From: Methanobacteriota archaeon
GTDB taxonomy: Archaea; Methanobacteriota; Methanobacteria; Methanobacteriales; Methanobacteriaceae
DNA: 64,000 bases
Reading direction: 5' to 3'
NCBI GenBank assembly: GCA_029556335.1
Contig: JAKQFA010000006.1
Coordinates: 248,001-312,000 of the forward strand
The translations under genes were made by a program, and so were the position numbers. Positions 46,218 through 55,047 of this stretch are shown here, one piece after another (position 1 is the first letter of the stretch; each line of letters begins with the position of its first letter). Below the pieces are notes generated by a model that saw only the letters and a program-made list of their open reading frames with translations, searched no databases and had not been told where the DNA came from.

Positions 46218-46490
46218 TTGAGAATTGTTGAAGAAAGTTTAATAGCTTTCTTGTTAATTGTAGTTTTTGTTGTTTCGATTTCGGGATGTGCATCTAACAC
46301 TTGGACTTCAGGCCCAACAGACCCTGACGCAGCACAGAAGGTAGGGAGAGCCGATATGTGGACTAGTGGAGTGGATAAGTCACAAGGATTTTGGAATGGA
46401 GAACAAGATGGTGAGAATAAAAAATCTACAGACACATCCGAACAGAATAAGACCCCGGAAGATAGCCGAACACAAGAAAATATAAAGTAG
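46218..46490 (+). CDS. Small lipoprotein
   Basis: 90 aa, starting at TTG with a strong GGGGGGAG SD. A hydrophobic signal (residues 8-22) ends in the lipobox SISGC (Cys24). The short mature part repeats WTSG twice (NTWTSGPTDPD and DMWTSGVDKSQ), then is Asp/Glu/Lys/Thr-rich and disordered. Unrecognised; anchored outside the membrane. Confidence 0.72.
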   Translation: MRIVEESLIAFLLIVVFVVSISGCASNTWTSGPTDPDAAQKVGRADMWTSGVDKSQGFWNGEQDGENKKSTDTSEQNKTPEDSRTQENIK

Positions 46491-46562
46491 TTCCTGCCAA
46501 TGACTCAGTTGAGTTTAAATTAGACAGGAAAATAAGGGAAATTTAGTAAAAAAAGTAGTTAT

Positions 46563-46591
46563 AATGGGGAATTATGATAGTATTCCCCATT
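46563..46591. terminator. Bidirectional terminator hairpin
   Basis: AATGGGGAAT (46563-46572) and ATTCCCCATT (46582-46591) form a perfect 10-bp stem with a 9-nt loop, exactly in the gap between the convergent lipoprotein and cdc48 genes. Confidence 0.6.
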
Positions 46592-46600
46592 GATGGGTGT

Positions 46601-48781
46601 TTAGTGGTATTGCACCAGATCTGGTTTTTCTTCGGTTTTAACCTTTTTAAGGGCCTTTTTAAAGTACATCATAGTCACCTTATCAGCGTCTAGGTTGTCC
46701 CTGAGGGTGAGCATCACAGCTTCCCGGCAGACAGCCTCGATGTCGGCACCTACGTAACCATCTGTTTCGGTGGCCAGTCTTTCCAGGTCCACATCCTTGG
46801 CCAGGGGCATGTTTTTGGTGTGTACTTTAAAAATTTCTAGCCTTGCGGCATGGTCGGGGTCATCCACTTTCACGTGACGGTCAAACCTGCCGGGTCGTAG
46901 AAGTGCCGGATCCATGATATCCACCCGGTTGGTAGCAGCCACCACAGACACATCTTGCAGCTCTTCAAGGCCATCAATTTCAGTTAAAAGCTGATTAACA
47001 ACCCTTTGAGTTACTCCACTATCGGTGCTGCCACCACCACGGGTGGAAGCAATGGAATCTATCTCATCAAAGAAGATTACTGTAGGCGCAGTTTGCCTGG
47101 CCTTTCGGAATACTTCTCTGACGCCTTTTTCTGATTCTCCCACCCATTTAGATAGAAGTTCTGGGCCCTTAACTGCTATGAAGTTAGCGTCGCTTTCATT
47201 GGCCACGGCCTTAGCCAGGAGCGTTTTTCCGGTTCCAGGTGGACCGTAGATCAGAACACCCCGGGGTGGGGTGACTCCGAACTTTTCAAAACTATCCGGA
47301 TACTTAAGGGGCCACTCAACAGCTTCCCGTAGTTCTTGTTTTGCGTTATCAAGCCCTCCAATATCCTGCCAAGTTATATTAGGCACTTGTACCAGGACTT
47401 CTCTAAGAGCGGATGGTTGTATCTCTTTAAGGGCTTCCTTGAAGTCGGCCTTTTTAATGATCATCTTTTTAAGGGTCTCTTTGGGTATCTCTTCATCGGC
47501 TTTGATATCGGGTAAAACCCGGCGCAGAACCCGCATGGCAGCTTCCTTGCAGAGAGATTCTAGGTCTGCTCCTACAAATCCGTGGGTAGTTTCTGCAATT
47601 TCATCCAGATCCACCTTTTCATCCAGGGGCATTCCCCTGGTGTGGATCTGGAGAACTTCTCTCCTCCCATCCTTATCAGGTACACCAATTTCGATTTCCC
47701 GGTCAAATCTGCCTGGTCGTCGAAGAGCCTGGTCCAGGGCATCTGGTCGGTTGGTGGCTCCGATTACTACGACTTGGCCCCGAGTCTTAAGTCCATCCAT
47801 CAGGGTGAGAAGCTGGGCCACCACCCTTCTTTCGACTTCTCCAGATACTTCTTCCCTTTTTGGTGCGATAGCGTCAATTTCATCAATGAATACAATGCTG
47901 GGCGCGTTTTCTTCTGCTTCTTCAAATAGTTCGCGTAGTCTTTCCTCTGATCCGCCCACATATTTACTCATTATTTCTGGGCCCTGGATAGCTATGAAGT
48001 GGGCGTCGCTTTCGTTGGCCACAGCTTTGGCTAGTAGAGTTTTACCTGTACCTGGCGGACCATGCATTAAAACCCCTTTTGGTGGTGATATTCCCAGTCG
48101 TTCAAAGAGTTCAGGGCGTTTGAGGGGTATTTCAACCATCTCCCGCACTTTCTTAACTTCTTCTTTCAGTCCACCAATATCCTCGTAGGTGACTTCCACC
48201 AAACTTTTAACTCCTTCCAGTTTGGACACATCTACTGGTTCACTTTGGACTTCTACATCAGTCATTTCAGTTATTTTGACAATTCCAACTGGTTTAGTGG
48301 AAACCACAGCTAGTTTCAGTTCGCCCATGGGGCTGAAATCAGTGGACATATCCCGGAAGAATTCGTCAAAGAGCCCGCCTCGCAGGGATTGCTGTTGCTG
48401 ACGGATACCAGTAACGATCATATCTCCCTTGGACATAACTCTACCGCGGAAAGCAGCTCTTACATCACCTCTGATCATGATTTGCTGATCTACTGGTGCT
48501 AAAACAACTTTTTGAGCCTCTTTAATCTGGGCTTTTCGTACTATAACATCTTCTCCCAGGGATGTTCCTGCATTTTTTCGTATGTAACCATCGATTCGAA
48601 CTATTTCTAGTCCAATATCTGATTGTGAAGATGCTACCATGGTAGCAGTGATCTTTTTCCCTTCTATCTCTACGATGTCTCCATCTACAAGATCCAGTTT
48701 TTCCATGCACTGTGGATCAATACGGGCTATGGAACGCCCAACATCTGCCTGTGAGAAGGCTTCTGCCACTTTTAATTTCAC
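46601..48781 (-). CDS. Cdc48/VAT-type AAA+ ATPase
   Basis: Hexameric unfoldase of 726 aa that extracts and unfolds proteins, feeding the proteasome. An N domain (about 1-180, double-psi barrel start LKVAEAFSQADVGRSIARI) precedes two AAA modules, each with GPPGTGKTLLAKAVANESDA, FIDEIDAIAPKR / FFDEIDSIASTRG, and ATNRPDALDQALRRPGRFDREI / ATNRVDIMDPALLRPGRFDRHV. The C-terminus has a penultimate Tyr but is not a clean HbYX. Starts at GTG 48781. Confidence 0.97.
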   Translation of the reverse strand: MKLKVAEAFSQADVGRSIARIDPQCMEKLDLVDGDIVEIEGKKITATMVASSQSDIGLEIVRIDGYIRKNAGTSLGEDVIVRKAQIKEAQKVVLAPVDQQIMIRGDVRAAFRGRVMSKGDMIVTGIRQQQQSLRGGLFDEFFRDMSTDFSPMGELKLAVVSTKPVGIVKITEMTDVEVQSEPVDVSKLEGVKSLVEVTYEDIGGLKEEVKKVREMVEIPLKRPELFERLGISPPKGVLMHGPPGTGKTLLAKAVANESDAHFIAIQGPEIMSKYVGGSEERLRELFEEAEENAPSIVFIDEIDAIAPKREEVSGEVERRVVAQLLTLMDGLKTRGQVVVIGATNRPDALDQALRRPGRFDREIEIGVPDKDGRREVLQIHTRGMPLDEKVDLDEIAETTHGFVGADLESLCKEAAMRVLRRVLPDIKADEEIPKETLKKMIIKKADFKEALKEIQPSALREVLVQVPNITWQDIGGLDNAKQELREAVEWPLKYPDSFEKFGVTPPRGVLIYGPPGTGKTLLAKAVANESDANFIAVKGPELLSKWVGESEKGVREVFRKARQTAPTVIFFDEIDSIASTRGGGSTDSGVTQRVVNQLLTEIDGLEELQDVSVVAATNRVDIMDPALLRPGRFDRHVKVDDPDHAARLEIFKVHTKNMPLAKDVDLERLATETDGYVGADIEAVCREAVMLTLRDNLDADKVTMMYFKKALKKVKTEEKPDLVQYH

Positions 48782-48910
48782 TTCTTCATTTTTAATAATA
48801 AAACCCCCATATATTTATTGTCATTTAAACGGAGTAATTCTTGCAGTTAAAAATAAAATTAACTTAACATGATATTTTAGTTAACTTATGTTACTTTAAC
48901 CTTGTCAGAA

Positions 48911-48924
48911 GTAGTATATAAAGG
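48911..48924 (-). promoter_or_regulatory. Box A promoter of cdc48
   Basis: CCTTTATATACTAC on the minus strand contains a perfect TTTATATA box about 135 nt before the cdc48 start; it implies a leader of around 100 nt. Confidence 0.6.
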
Positions 48925-49002
48925 TTTCTATTAAGTGGTTATGGAACTAAGTTCATTCTGGGGGATAAATCTGAGGGACTACTTGGATTAGGTCAGTTAC
49001 AA

Positions 49003-50307
49003 TCACCTGATTATGCCTCCAAAACCCTTTAAAAAGGCTTCAACATCTAAAATAGTTTCAGGATCCAGCACACGGTAGCGAATGGTAATGCTTTGGGAGT
49101 CATGAGGTACTGGGGGTCCCTGGTAAATATCCAAAACTTCCGTATCTAACACTCCCCTTAGATTTTCCACACTTTTTGCAATTACGGTGGCTTTTGCGCG
49201 TTTTGGAAAAATAACGGAGATATCATAGGTTTTAATTGGTAAGTTTCTAACTTTCCAGTTTAAAAGTTCAACTGGTTTAAGGATTTCTATATTGGCTATT
49301 TTTACTTTTAATACTTTTTTATTGGTTTTAAGATACAAAAAATCCGGTGTGAGATCTTCCAGGATTCCGACATGTATTTTACCGGAATAGATATGTCTCA
49401 AACCCACTTCTTGGTCCAATGAATCTTTTAAAAGTCTTATCTCAGTATTCAATGCTGATATAGCCTTATCGGATCTTCCCAGTGATGCTTCTATATCGTC
49501 CAAGTGTTTAGCAGCAGAACTCATGGCTTTTACAAATTCTTCCTGGTTTTCATTCTCTATCATGTCCTTTAATTCTTGGAATGTTTCCAGGAAGGCCTGA
49601 TGGGTCTTTCTTATATGTGGGTTTTTGGTCTGAATGGAGTAACATAGGTAGGGATTTTGTGCTACTATCCTGGCAATCATGTCCAGCATCAAACTGTAAA
49701 TAGGGCTTGAAAACTTTCGGGATTCCTTTAAATCTACTTTTAATCGTTTTAGTGTTGCGGCGATGGAGATGTAGGCGAAATGGGTTAATCCCTGCACAAC
49801 ACTCATCATACGGTCGTGAACTTCAGGGGTAGTTACCAGTACACGGATTTTTTCTGATTCAAGAAAATCAACTACTCGCGGATACCATTTTCCCTTTTTT
49901 ATGGGTGTTAGCACCACCACTTGTCCTTCCAGGGATCTTATCCGGGGCCCGAACATGGGATGGGATGGTAAAACTTCCACACCCTCTGGGGTGTATTTTT
50001 CCATTAAAAGAGTAGGTTCTTCTTTTATGGATGTTACATCTATTAGAAGAGAACCTTTCTTCATAATGGGTGCCAAATTTTTTATAATTTGTGGAGTAGA
50101 TTCAATAGGCACTGTTATGATGACAATATCAGCTTCCGAGGCAGCTTTTTGGTTGTTAGGGGTGTAGGAAACTCCTATGGATTTAGCAGCTGACTCACCA
50201 GCCAGTGTATCTCTTCCGGTGATGGTCACCATCAGATTATTCTTCTTCAGAAATCTGGCAATCCAGTATCCTAACCCCCTGGTTCCACCAATAACCGATA
50301 CCTTCAT
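49003..50307 (-). CDS. tyrA: Prephenate dehydrogenase TyrA with extra C-terminal domain
   Basis: Makes 4-hydroxyphenylpyruvate for tyrosine. 434 aa: Rossmann start VIGGTRGLGYWIARFL, SHPMFGPRIRSLEGQVVVL with the catalytic His, and a helical dimerisation domain to about 280. The remaining 150 residues are not typical of TyrA. The last 80 (YDISVIFPKRAKATV, DTEVLDIYQGPPVPHDSQSI) look like a ferredoxin-fold anticodon-binding (FDX-ACB) domain as at the end of PheT, or an ACT-like regulatory domain. Confidence 0.88.
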   Translation of the reverse strand: MKVSVIGGTRGLGYWIARFLKKNNLMVTITGRDTLAGESAAKSIGVSYTPNNQKAASEADIVIITVPIESTPQIIKNLAPIMKKGSLLIDVTSIKEEPTLLMEKYTPEGVEVLPSHPMFGPRIRSLEGQVVVLTPIKKGKWYPRVVDFLESEKIRVLVTTPEVHDRMMSVVQGLTHFAYISIAATLKRLKVDLKESRKFSSPIYSLMLDMIARIVAQNPYLCYSIQTKNPHIRKTHQAFLETFQELKDMIENENQEEFVKAMSSAAKHLDDIEASLGRSDKAISALNTEIRLLKDSLDQEVGLRHIYSGKIHVGILEDLTPDFLYLKTNKKVLKVKIANIEILKPVELLNWKVRNLPIKTYDISVIFPKRAKATVIAKSVENLRGVLDTEVLDIYQGPPVPHDSQSITIRYRVLDPETILDVEAFLKGFGGIIR

Positions 50308-50337
50308 AACTAATCTTTTGATGAAAGACCTATTAAA

Positions 50338-50658
50338 TTATATCTCCACTGAATTTACCTTATCATCCTCGCTGTTTCCGGTCATCTGCTCCAGCGTTTC
50401 CAGTAACTCCCCCACACTTTCCTGGTTCATGACCTCCAAAAAACTTTTCAGATGAGACTTTTGTCTTAAAAATATTCCTCTGCGCTTAATAGGGGTTCCT
50501 CTTTTATCTAGTGGATTGATTTCCATCATAATGCTGTTTTCCATGTCCTTCGAAGGAGCCTTGACTAAAAATACTCCTCTTACGGAAGTGGGGACTCTCT
50601 GCCATACTTTAACATTCTCCAATGCTTCTTTTATCCTATTTTCCAGTTCCTGTGACAT
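50338..50658 (-). CDS. Conserved methanobacterial protein, unknown function
   Basis: 106 aa, unrecognised. Predicted alpha/beta with a central strand-rich segment (RGVFLVKAPSKDMENSIMMEINP, KRRGIFLRQKSHL) and an acidic C-terminal tail (GNSEDDKVNSVEI). GGTGAT three nt before the ATG supports it as a real gene. It lies 30 nt upstream of tyrA on the same strand, so the pair may be one operon. Confidence 0.72.
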   Translation of the reverse strand: MSQELENRIKEALENVKVWQRVPTSVRGVFLVKAPSKDMENSIMMEINPLDKRGTPIKRRGIFLRQKSHLKSFLEVMNQESVGELLETLEQMTGNSEDDKVNSVEI

Positions 50659-50738
50659 TCAATCACCACACCATATTAAGTAATAACTTTTATTTAAAAG
50701 TTATGATGGGAGGATTTTATGGTGGGATTGATAAAGGT

Positions 50739-50748
50739 CATATAAATA
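50739..50748 (+). promoter_or_regulatory. Box A promoter of pelA
   Basis: CATATAAATA lies 53-62 nt before the pelota ATG, giving a short leader that contains the GAGGTC SD. Confidence 0.5.
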
Positions 50749-50800
50749 AAAAACTTTTGATAAAATAAAATCTTACATAAAGGGGATTTGAGGTCTTAAC

Positions 50801-51862
50801 ATGCGTTTGGTTAAGGAAGATGGAAAAAGAGGATTAATAGAGGTTGTTCCCGAAACCTTGGATGATTTATGGCATCTTTATCATATCATTGGGCCAGGGG
50901 ATTTGGTTTCATCCCGAACCACACGTAGGATTCAAGATAACACGGGTGAACGCCTTAGAAGCGACCGCGGAATAAAGAAAAGTTTTTTTTTAGGAATAAG
51001 GGTTGAAAATATAAAATTTCACCGATATACGGGTAAATTACGTGCCACGGGTGTCATAGAAAAGGGGCCGGAGGATCTGGTCCCACTGGGATCCTATCAT
51101 ACCTTGGATTTGAAATTGCAGAACCCCATTAAGATCCAGAAGGAAGAGTGGTCTAGATGGCAGCGAAAAAGGGTAAAAGAAGCTATAAAATCTTCCATGA
51201 TACCTAAAGCTTTGGTAGTGGTCATTGAAGGTGATACAGCTGATCTGGGAATTCTAAGACAGTACGGAATTGATTACTACGGCCCCATTATTGGCGGCAT
51301 CTCGGGTAAGCGAATGGTGATGAAAAATCGAAAGCAAGCACTGGAGAATTTCTACAGCGAGGTGGCCCGGGTTGTAAATGAACAGAAGGGAGTGGAGGGT
51401 ATAGTGATAGCCGGCCCTGGATTTACAAAAAACGATTTTTTCCAGTATTTATCACAGAAATATCCCGAAAAGGCCAGTATGTCCCGTATAGAGAATACTG
51501 GAACCGGAGGCCGAGTAGGGATTAGGGAAGTTATTAAAAAGGGAGTTTTGGATGAAATGGCTACTGAGGGCCGTATTGTCCGTGAAATAAGGGCTATGAA
51601 TAGAATCCTGGAAGAAATTGGCACATCCCCCTCATCAGTGACCTACGGAATGAATGAAGTCAAAAATGCAGCCATGGCCGGAGCGGTAGAGGAGTTATTG
51701 GTTATTGACAATTTATTGAGGAAGAAAGATGTGGAAAAAATCATGAACTTAGTAGAAAATCTCCGGGGCAAAGTTATGGTGGTTAGCAGTGAACATGAAG
51801 GAGGTAAACAGCTCACCGCCCTGGGGGGAATGGTTGCACTTCTGAGATATCCCCTGGCTTGA
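50801..51862 (+). CDS. pelA: Pelota, ribosome rescue factor
   Basis: Archaeal Pelota/Dom34 (353 aa), eRF1-like protein that with aEF1A/Hbs1 and ABCE1 splits stalled ribosomes. N-terminal Sm-like domain (DLWHLYHIIGPGDLVSSRTTRR), middle domain (VVIEGDTADLGILRQYGI, IAGPGFTKNDFFQYL) and C-terminal L7Ae-like domain (TYGMNEVKNAAMAGAVEELLV). It lacks the GGQ of release factors, as expected. Confidence 0.96.
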   Translation: MRLVKEDGKRGLIEVVPETLDDLWHLYHIIGPGDLVSSRTTRRIQDNTGERLRSDRGIKKSFFLGIRVENIKFHRYTGKLRATGVIEKGPEDLVPLGSYHTLDLKLQNPIKIQKEEWSRWQRKRVKEAIKSSMIPKALVVVIEGDTADLGILRQYGIDYYGPIIGGISGKRMVMKNRKQALENFYSEVARVVNEQKGVEGIVIAGPGFTKNDFFQYLSQKYPEKASMSRIENTGTGGRVGIREVIKKGVLDEMATEGRIVREIRAMNRILEEIGTSPSSVTYGMNEVKNAAMAGAVEELLVIDNLLRKKDVEKIMNLVENLRGKVMVVSSEHEGGKQLTALGGMVALLRYPLA

Positions 51863-51879
51863 TGGTCAAATTTTTTTAA

Positions 51880-52251
51880 AAGCCCCTGAATATAAAAAAT
51901 AAGGATAAGAAACGCTGCATAAAACGACTTCTACAACTTGGCTTTATGTATGTAGAGAAATGTTTAAGAGTCAATGGGTGGAGGGAGTTGCATGAAATGT
52001 CTTACTTGCTTATTAGCCTGTCCAGAACTGGGCATTATACCTGATCTCTACTGGGATTATTCTCTGAAAAATACTGTATTGGAATAGAACTCATTATCGA
52101 TAGTAAAAAGCAGAAAACCCTTTTAATACAGTAGATTTTTGGATCCAATTCCAAGACAGAAAAAACTTACTACTACATCAAGAAATCATTTGGTCCGCGC
52201 CCAATTAAGGTTGACAACCCACCAAGAGGCATCAGCCTAACCCATTGTTAA
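51880..52251 (+). pseudogene. Decayed gene remnant upstream of the MraY-like gene
   Basis: One reading frame runs from 51880 to a TAA at 52249-52251 with only two interruptions, TGA at 52042-52044 and TAG at 52132-52134, and looks protein-like throughout: LLQLGFMYVEKCLRVNGWRE, then FSEKYCIGIELIIDSKKQKT, then YYYIKKSFGPRPIKVDNPP. Candidate starts are ATG 51946 and ATG 51997. I do not recognise the family. A second frame holds a 31-codon ORF (51992-52087) with GGAGGGAG before its ATG and a CxxCxxxCP motif; it could be real or chance. Nothing is supported in 52252-52400. Confidence 0.45.
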
Positions 52252-52400
52252 ATATGGAACATCTTCCTATCTACGAAATCTATTAATACGTTTCTCTTAC
52301 CCAAAAAATACTCATAGCTATCGGTTCGTAAGTACACTGAACAACAAACATCCCTACATTTTTTTAATTTTTTAAAGGAGCAAGATCAAGTAATTATACA

Positions 52401-53312
52401 ATGCCACTTTTATATATCCAGTTTACAGCGGCGGTCTTACTGTCTGCCATTCTGACTTTAATCTTAAAGGTTGCCTTCGAAAAGATAGGTGGAAACCTTT
52501 ACACATCTATTAGGGGTGGTACCCCTAGGGCAGTGGGATTAGCACCCTTAACAGTATTGTTTTTATTTTTTACTCCACCGTATAACTTTTTAGTTGCCAT
52601 TATTGGTATTTTCGCCTTTTTTGATGATCTTATCGGTCGTAGAAAAATTAACTACCTTCCCATTGAATTAGGCCAGTTATCCCGAGGTTTGGGAATGATC
52701 ATAGTAATGGTGATGGGATACTTCTATTTTGGCCCTGTTTCCATCCTGGTGGCGTTTATGGTACAGCCCTTGAACATCGCAGATATGCAACCTGGAGTTG
52801 CGGTGTCAACCATTATTGTTATGGGATCCTGCATGGCGATTCTTCTATATCTGGTTTCAGGAGACCCTTATCCTCCCCTCATTATGATAGCTGCCTGTGT
52901 TGGATATGCTCCCTTGGATTTTCAGGGAAAAATCATGATGGGAGAAGTAGGTAACCATTCATTTGCAGTTAGCTTGGGAATACTGTTTGCATTGTCCGGT
53001 AATTTTTTGTTCGACTCATATGCATGGGGAGGTTGGGCTACGTTTTTCTTTGTATTTGCTCTTTTAATACTCACATCAATTTTGATCGCGTTTTTAAGAC
53101 AAAAAAATCTCCAAAAATTTTTAAAAACCCAATTGAAAATTCCAGACCCTGTTTTTGGTGATTATGTCATGGATGTATTGACTGGCGGCGGGTTGGGCGA
53201 CTTGTTGCGTCGTTTAATATTCAAAAAAAAGAGTGTAGTTGTTAAAAATAGATTAGGAATACTTCTTGGATTTCGTCGCCTGCTATACAACCCCCACTCT
53301 GTAAGTGATTAA
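52401..53312 (+). CDS. MraY-like phosphoglycosyl transferase
   Basis: Polytopic membrane protein, 303 aa with about eight hydrophobic segments. The GPT/MraY family's metal pair is seen in FAFFDDLIGRRK. The Asn/Asp motif QPLNIADMQPG and the late MGEVGNHSFAVSLG parallel the MraY NxxxxxDG and GDxGS motifs. In Methanobacteriales such proteins are thought to move a pseudomurein precursor to the polyprenyl carrier. The long cytoplasmic tail (QKNLQKFLKTQLK) is basic. SD not clear; the start is by fit to the first helix. Confidence 0.8.
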   Translation: MPLLYIQFTAAVLLSAILTLILKVAFEKIGGNLYTSIRGGTPRAVGLAPLTVLFLFFTPPYNFLVAIIGIFAFFDDLIGRRKINYLPIELGQLSRGLGMIIVMVMGYFYFGPVSILVAFMVQPLNIADMQPGVAVSTIIVMGSCMAILLYLVSGDPYPPLIMIAACVGYAPLDFQGKIMMGEVGNHSFAVSLGILFALSGNFLFDSYAWGGWATFFFVFALLILTSILIAFLRQKNLQKFLKTQLKIPDPVFGDYVMDVLTGGGLGDLLRRLIFKKKSVVVKNRLGILLGFRRLLYNPHSVSD

Positions 53313-53787
53313 CAAGAAAATTACAATCTTTCTTACCAAAATATTTTGTAACAATCTCAAATAATAAATCCATCTTAATTAAGATGTTTCAGGATGGTGG
53401 ATAGAGCTAAAAAAAGTGGTGAAGATAAAAAAAACTATATCGGCCTACAATAGTCTAAACCCAACTTTCATCATTGTCACTTAATAAAGTCCACTGCAAG
53501 GATTAAAAGCACTAATGTTTCAAACAAAACTATTGATGTAGTTATAACCTTACAAACTATTAGATAAACGTTTGGAATATAATGGCAATTTAACCATTAT
53601 TAATGAGTTCTAGAAAGGTTTTAATAATTTTGATTACTCGGACATATTAGAATGTTCATAAGTGGTCCTTAATCTAAAATAGGGATTTTCTAAATTAATT
53701 GATAAGATAAATATTGGATCCAATTTTTATGAAACCTGTTCAATATGAATATAATAAAGGTTGTTAACTTAATGAATGTGTGATTTA
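53313..53787. other. Intergenic region between MraY-like and MurG-like genes
   Basis: No recognisable gene. A 16-bp perfect palindrome, CATCTTAATTAAGATG, lies at 53371-53386 and may end the mraY-like transcript. ATTGGATCCAAT (about 53713-53724) is another palindrome; TGGATCCAATT also occurs near 52140 upstream of the mraY-like gene. A 19-codon frame at 53394 is probably chance. Confidence 0.35.
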
Positions 53788-54837
53788 ATGAAGGCTCTCT
53801 TATTTGTAACTGGAAGAGGAATTGGTGGTGATGCAGTAACCGCTTATAACATCAGCCAAGCTCTTATCAGAAAAGGTGTTGAATGTGAGTTTGTTCTCGA
53901 CCACACTGCACCCGGATTATTATTTGAAAAAAAAGGTATCAAATGGCATCGGAGCAGTATTCCTCAAGCAGGTGGGCATGCAGCCACCAAATCCAAATTA
54001 TTCAAAGCATCTATAAAAACCCTGAATGCCAGTTTGGAGGCTGCTAGGCTTTGTCGCCAGATCCATCCCAACGTGGTGGTGGGAGTTATTGGTGGAGGGG
54101 CCATCGTTGGATGTATTGCGGCAATAATGGCAAGAATACCAGCCGTAGGAATCCTGATAACACCAATGGATGCTAAAGTGTGTACAAAAATTGCTACAAC
54201 AATTGTTTTACCTGAATCTAACCTTTTTACCCGAAAAATGAATGATAAGAAAATTTACAAAGCTTATTCACCGGTAGATCCCAAAATTGTGGAGGGAAAT
54301 CCGGCCCGGGCAATGAAAAAGATCCCTTTGGGGTACGATGCTAATAAACCCACTATTCTCATTTCTTCTGGATCTACACTTTTTGAGGATATGGCTCGCG
54401 CTGCAAGTCGTTTAGGAGAAGAAGGGATTGATGCTAACTTGATGGTGGTGGGAGAACCTCTGGAACAGGGATATAAAAAACACTTCAGCTATCCCAATGT
54501 TTTCTATCTAGGTTACATAGACTGGATACGTGATCTCTATCAGTTGGTGGATTTGGCCATTCTTACCGATGACGGCATGATGATCCACGAGGCCATGGTA
54601 TTCCAACTACCAGTTGTGGCACTTTTAGGAGTGAAATATGGCCGCTACCATAATCTGGCAGAAGTATTTGAAGGCGCAGTTCTGGAAAGTAATTTGCAGG
54701 ATTTACCGGCAGTAGTTAAAAAAGCTTTTAAAGAACTGGAAGATATGAAAAAGAAGACAGAGCACTATGGAAAAGACATATTGGCAGCTGCCGATAACAT
54801 CGCGGATGCAATTATCCGGACTGCCAAAAAGGAATAA
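53788..54837 (+). CDS. MurG-like GT28 glycosyltransferase
   Basis: 349 aa GT-B fold enzyme. The N-terminal domain opens ALLFVTGRGIGGDAVTAYNI and contains VVGVIGGGAIVGCIAA. The C-terminal nucleotide-sugar domain has TILISSGSTLFEDMA, VFYLGYIDWIRDLYQLVDLAI, and DDGMMIHEAMVFQLPVVAL, the MurG-type donor-binding pattern. Likely adds an aminosugar to the lipid-linked pseudomurein unit made by the MraY-like protein 470 nt upstream. ATG 53788 has GTGTGAT three nt before it; the frame opens at 53776. Confidence 0.82.
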   Translation: MKALLFVTGRGIGGDAVTAYNISQALIRKGVECEFVLDHTAPGLLFEKKGIKWHRSSIPQAGGHAATKSKLFKASIKTLNASLEAARLCRQIHPNVVVGVIGGGAIVGCIAAIMARIPAVGILITPMDAKVCTKIATTIVLPESNLFTRKMNDKKIYKAYSPVDPKIVEGNPARAMKKIPLGYDANKPTILISSGSTLFEDMARAASRLGEEGIDANLMVVGEPLEQGYKKHFSYPNVFYLGYIDWIRDLYQLVDLAILTDDGMMIHEAMVFQLPVVALLGVKYGRYHNLAEVFEGAVLESNLQDLPAVVKKAFKELEDMKKKTEHYGKDILAAADNIADAIIRTAKKE

Positions 54838-55047
54838 TAGAAAGAACAACTATTTTTAAAATGGTACTCTTCACAATGGACACTTATCCGGGTATCTTTT
54901 AGACGATTTCGATCACAGCTACCTTTGTTGCTAGATAGTCATGGAGTTGAATCAGTATACACGTGTCTATGAAGTCCAGTTCCTTCTTGGAAGGATATTA
55001 TAGGATTCATTTCCTATTTTTATTACGTGAATCATTAAATGATATTA

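Noticed and set aside
47271..48188. 305-codon open frame on the plus strand
   Set aside because: Lies wholly antisense to the highly conserved cdc48 gene; no SD, no family resemblance; a codon-bias shadow.
53480..53610. Minus-strand hydrophobic frame resembling a membrane helix
   Set aside because: No start codon, stops just upstream, and AT-rich DNA readily yields such sequence.
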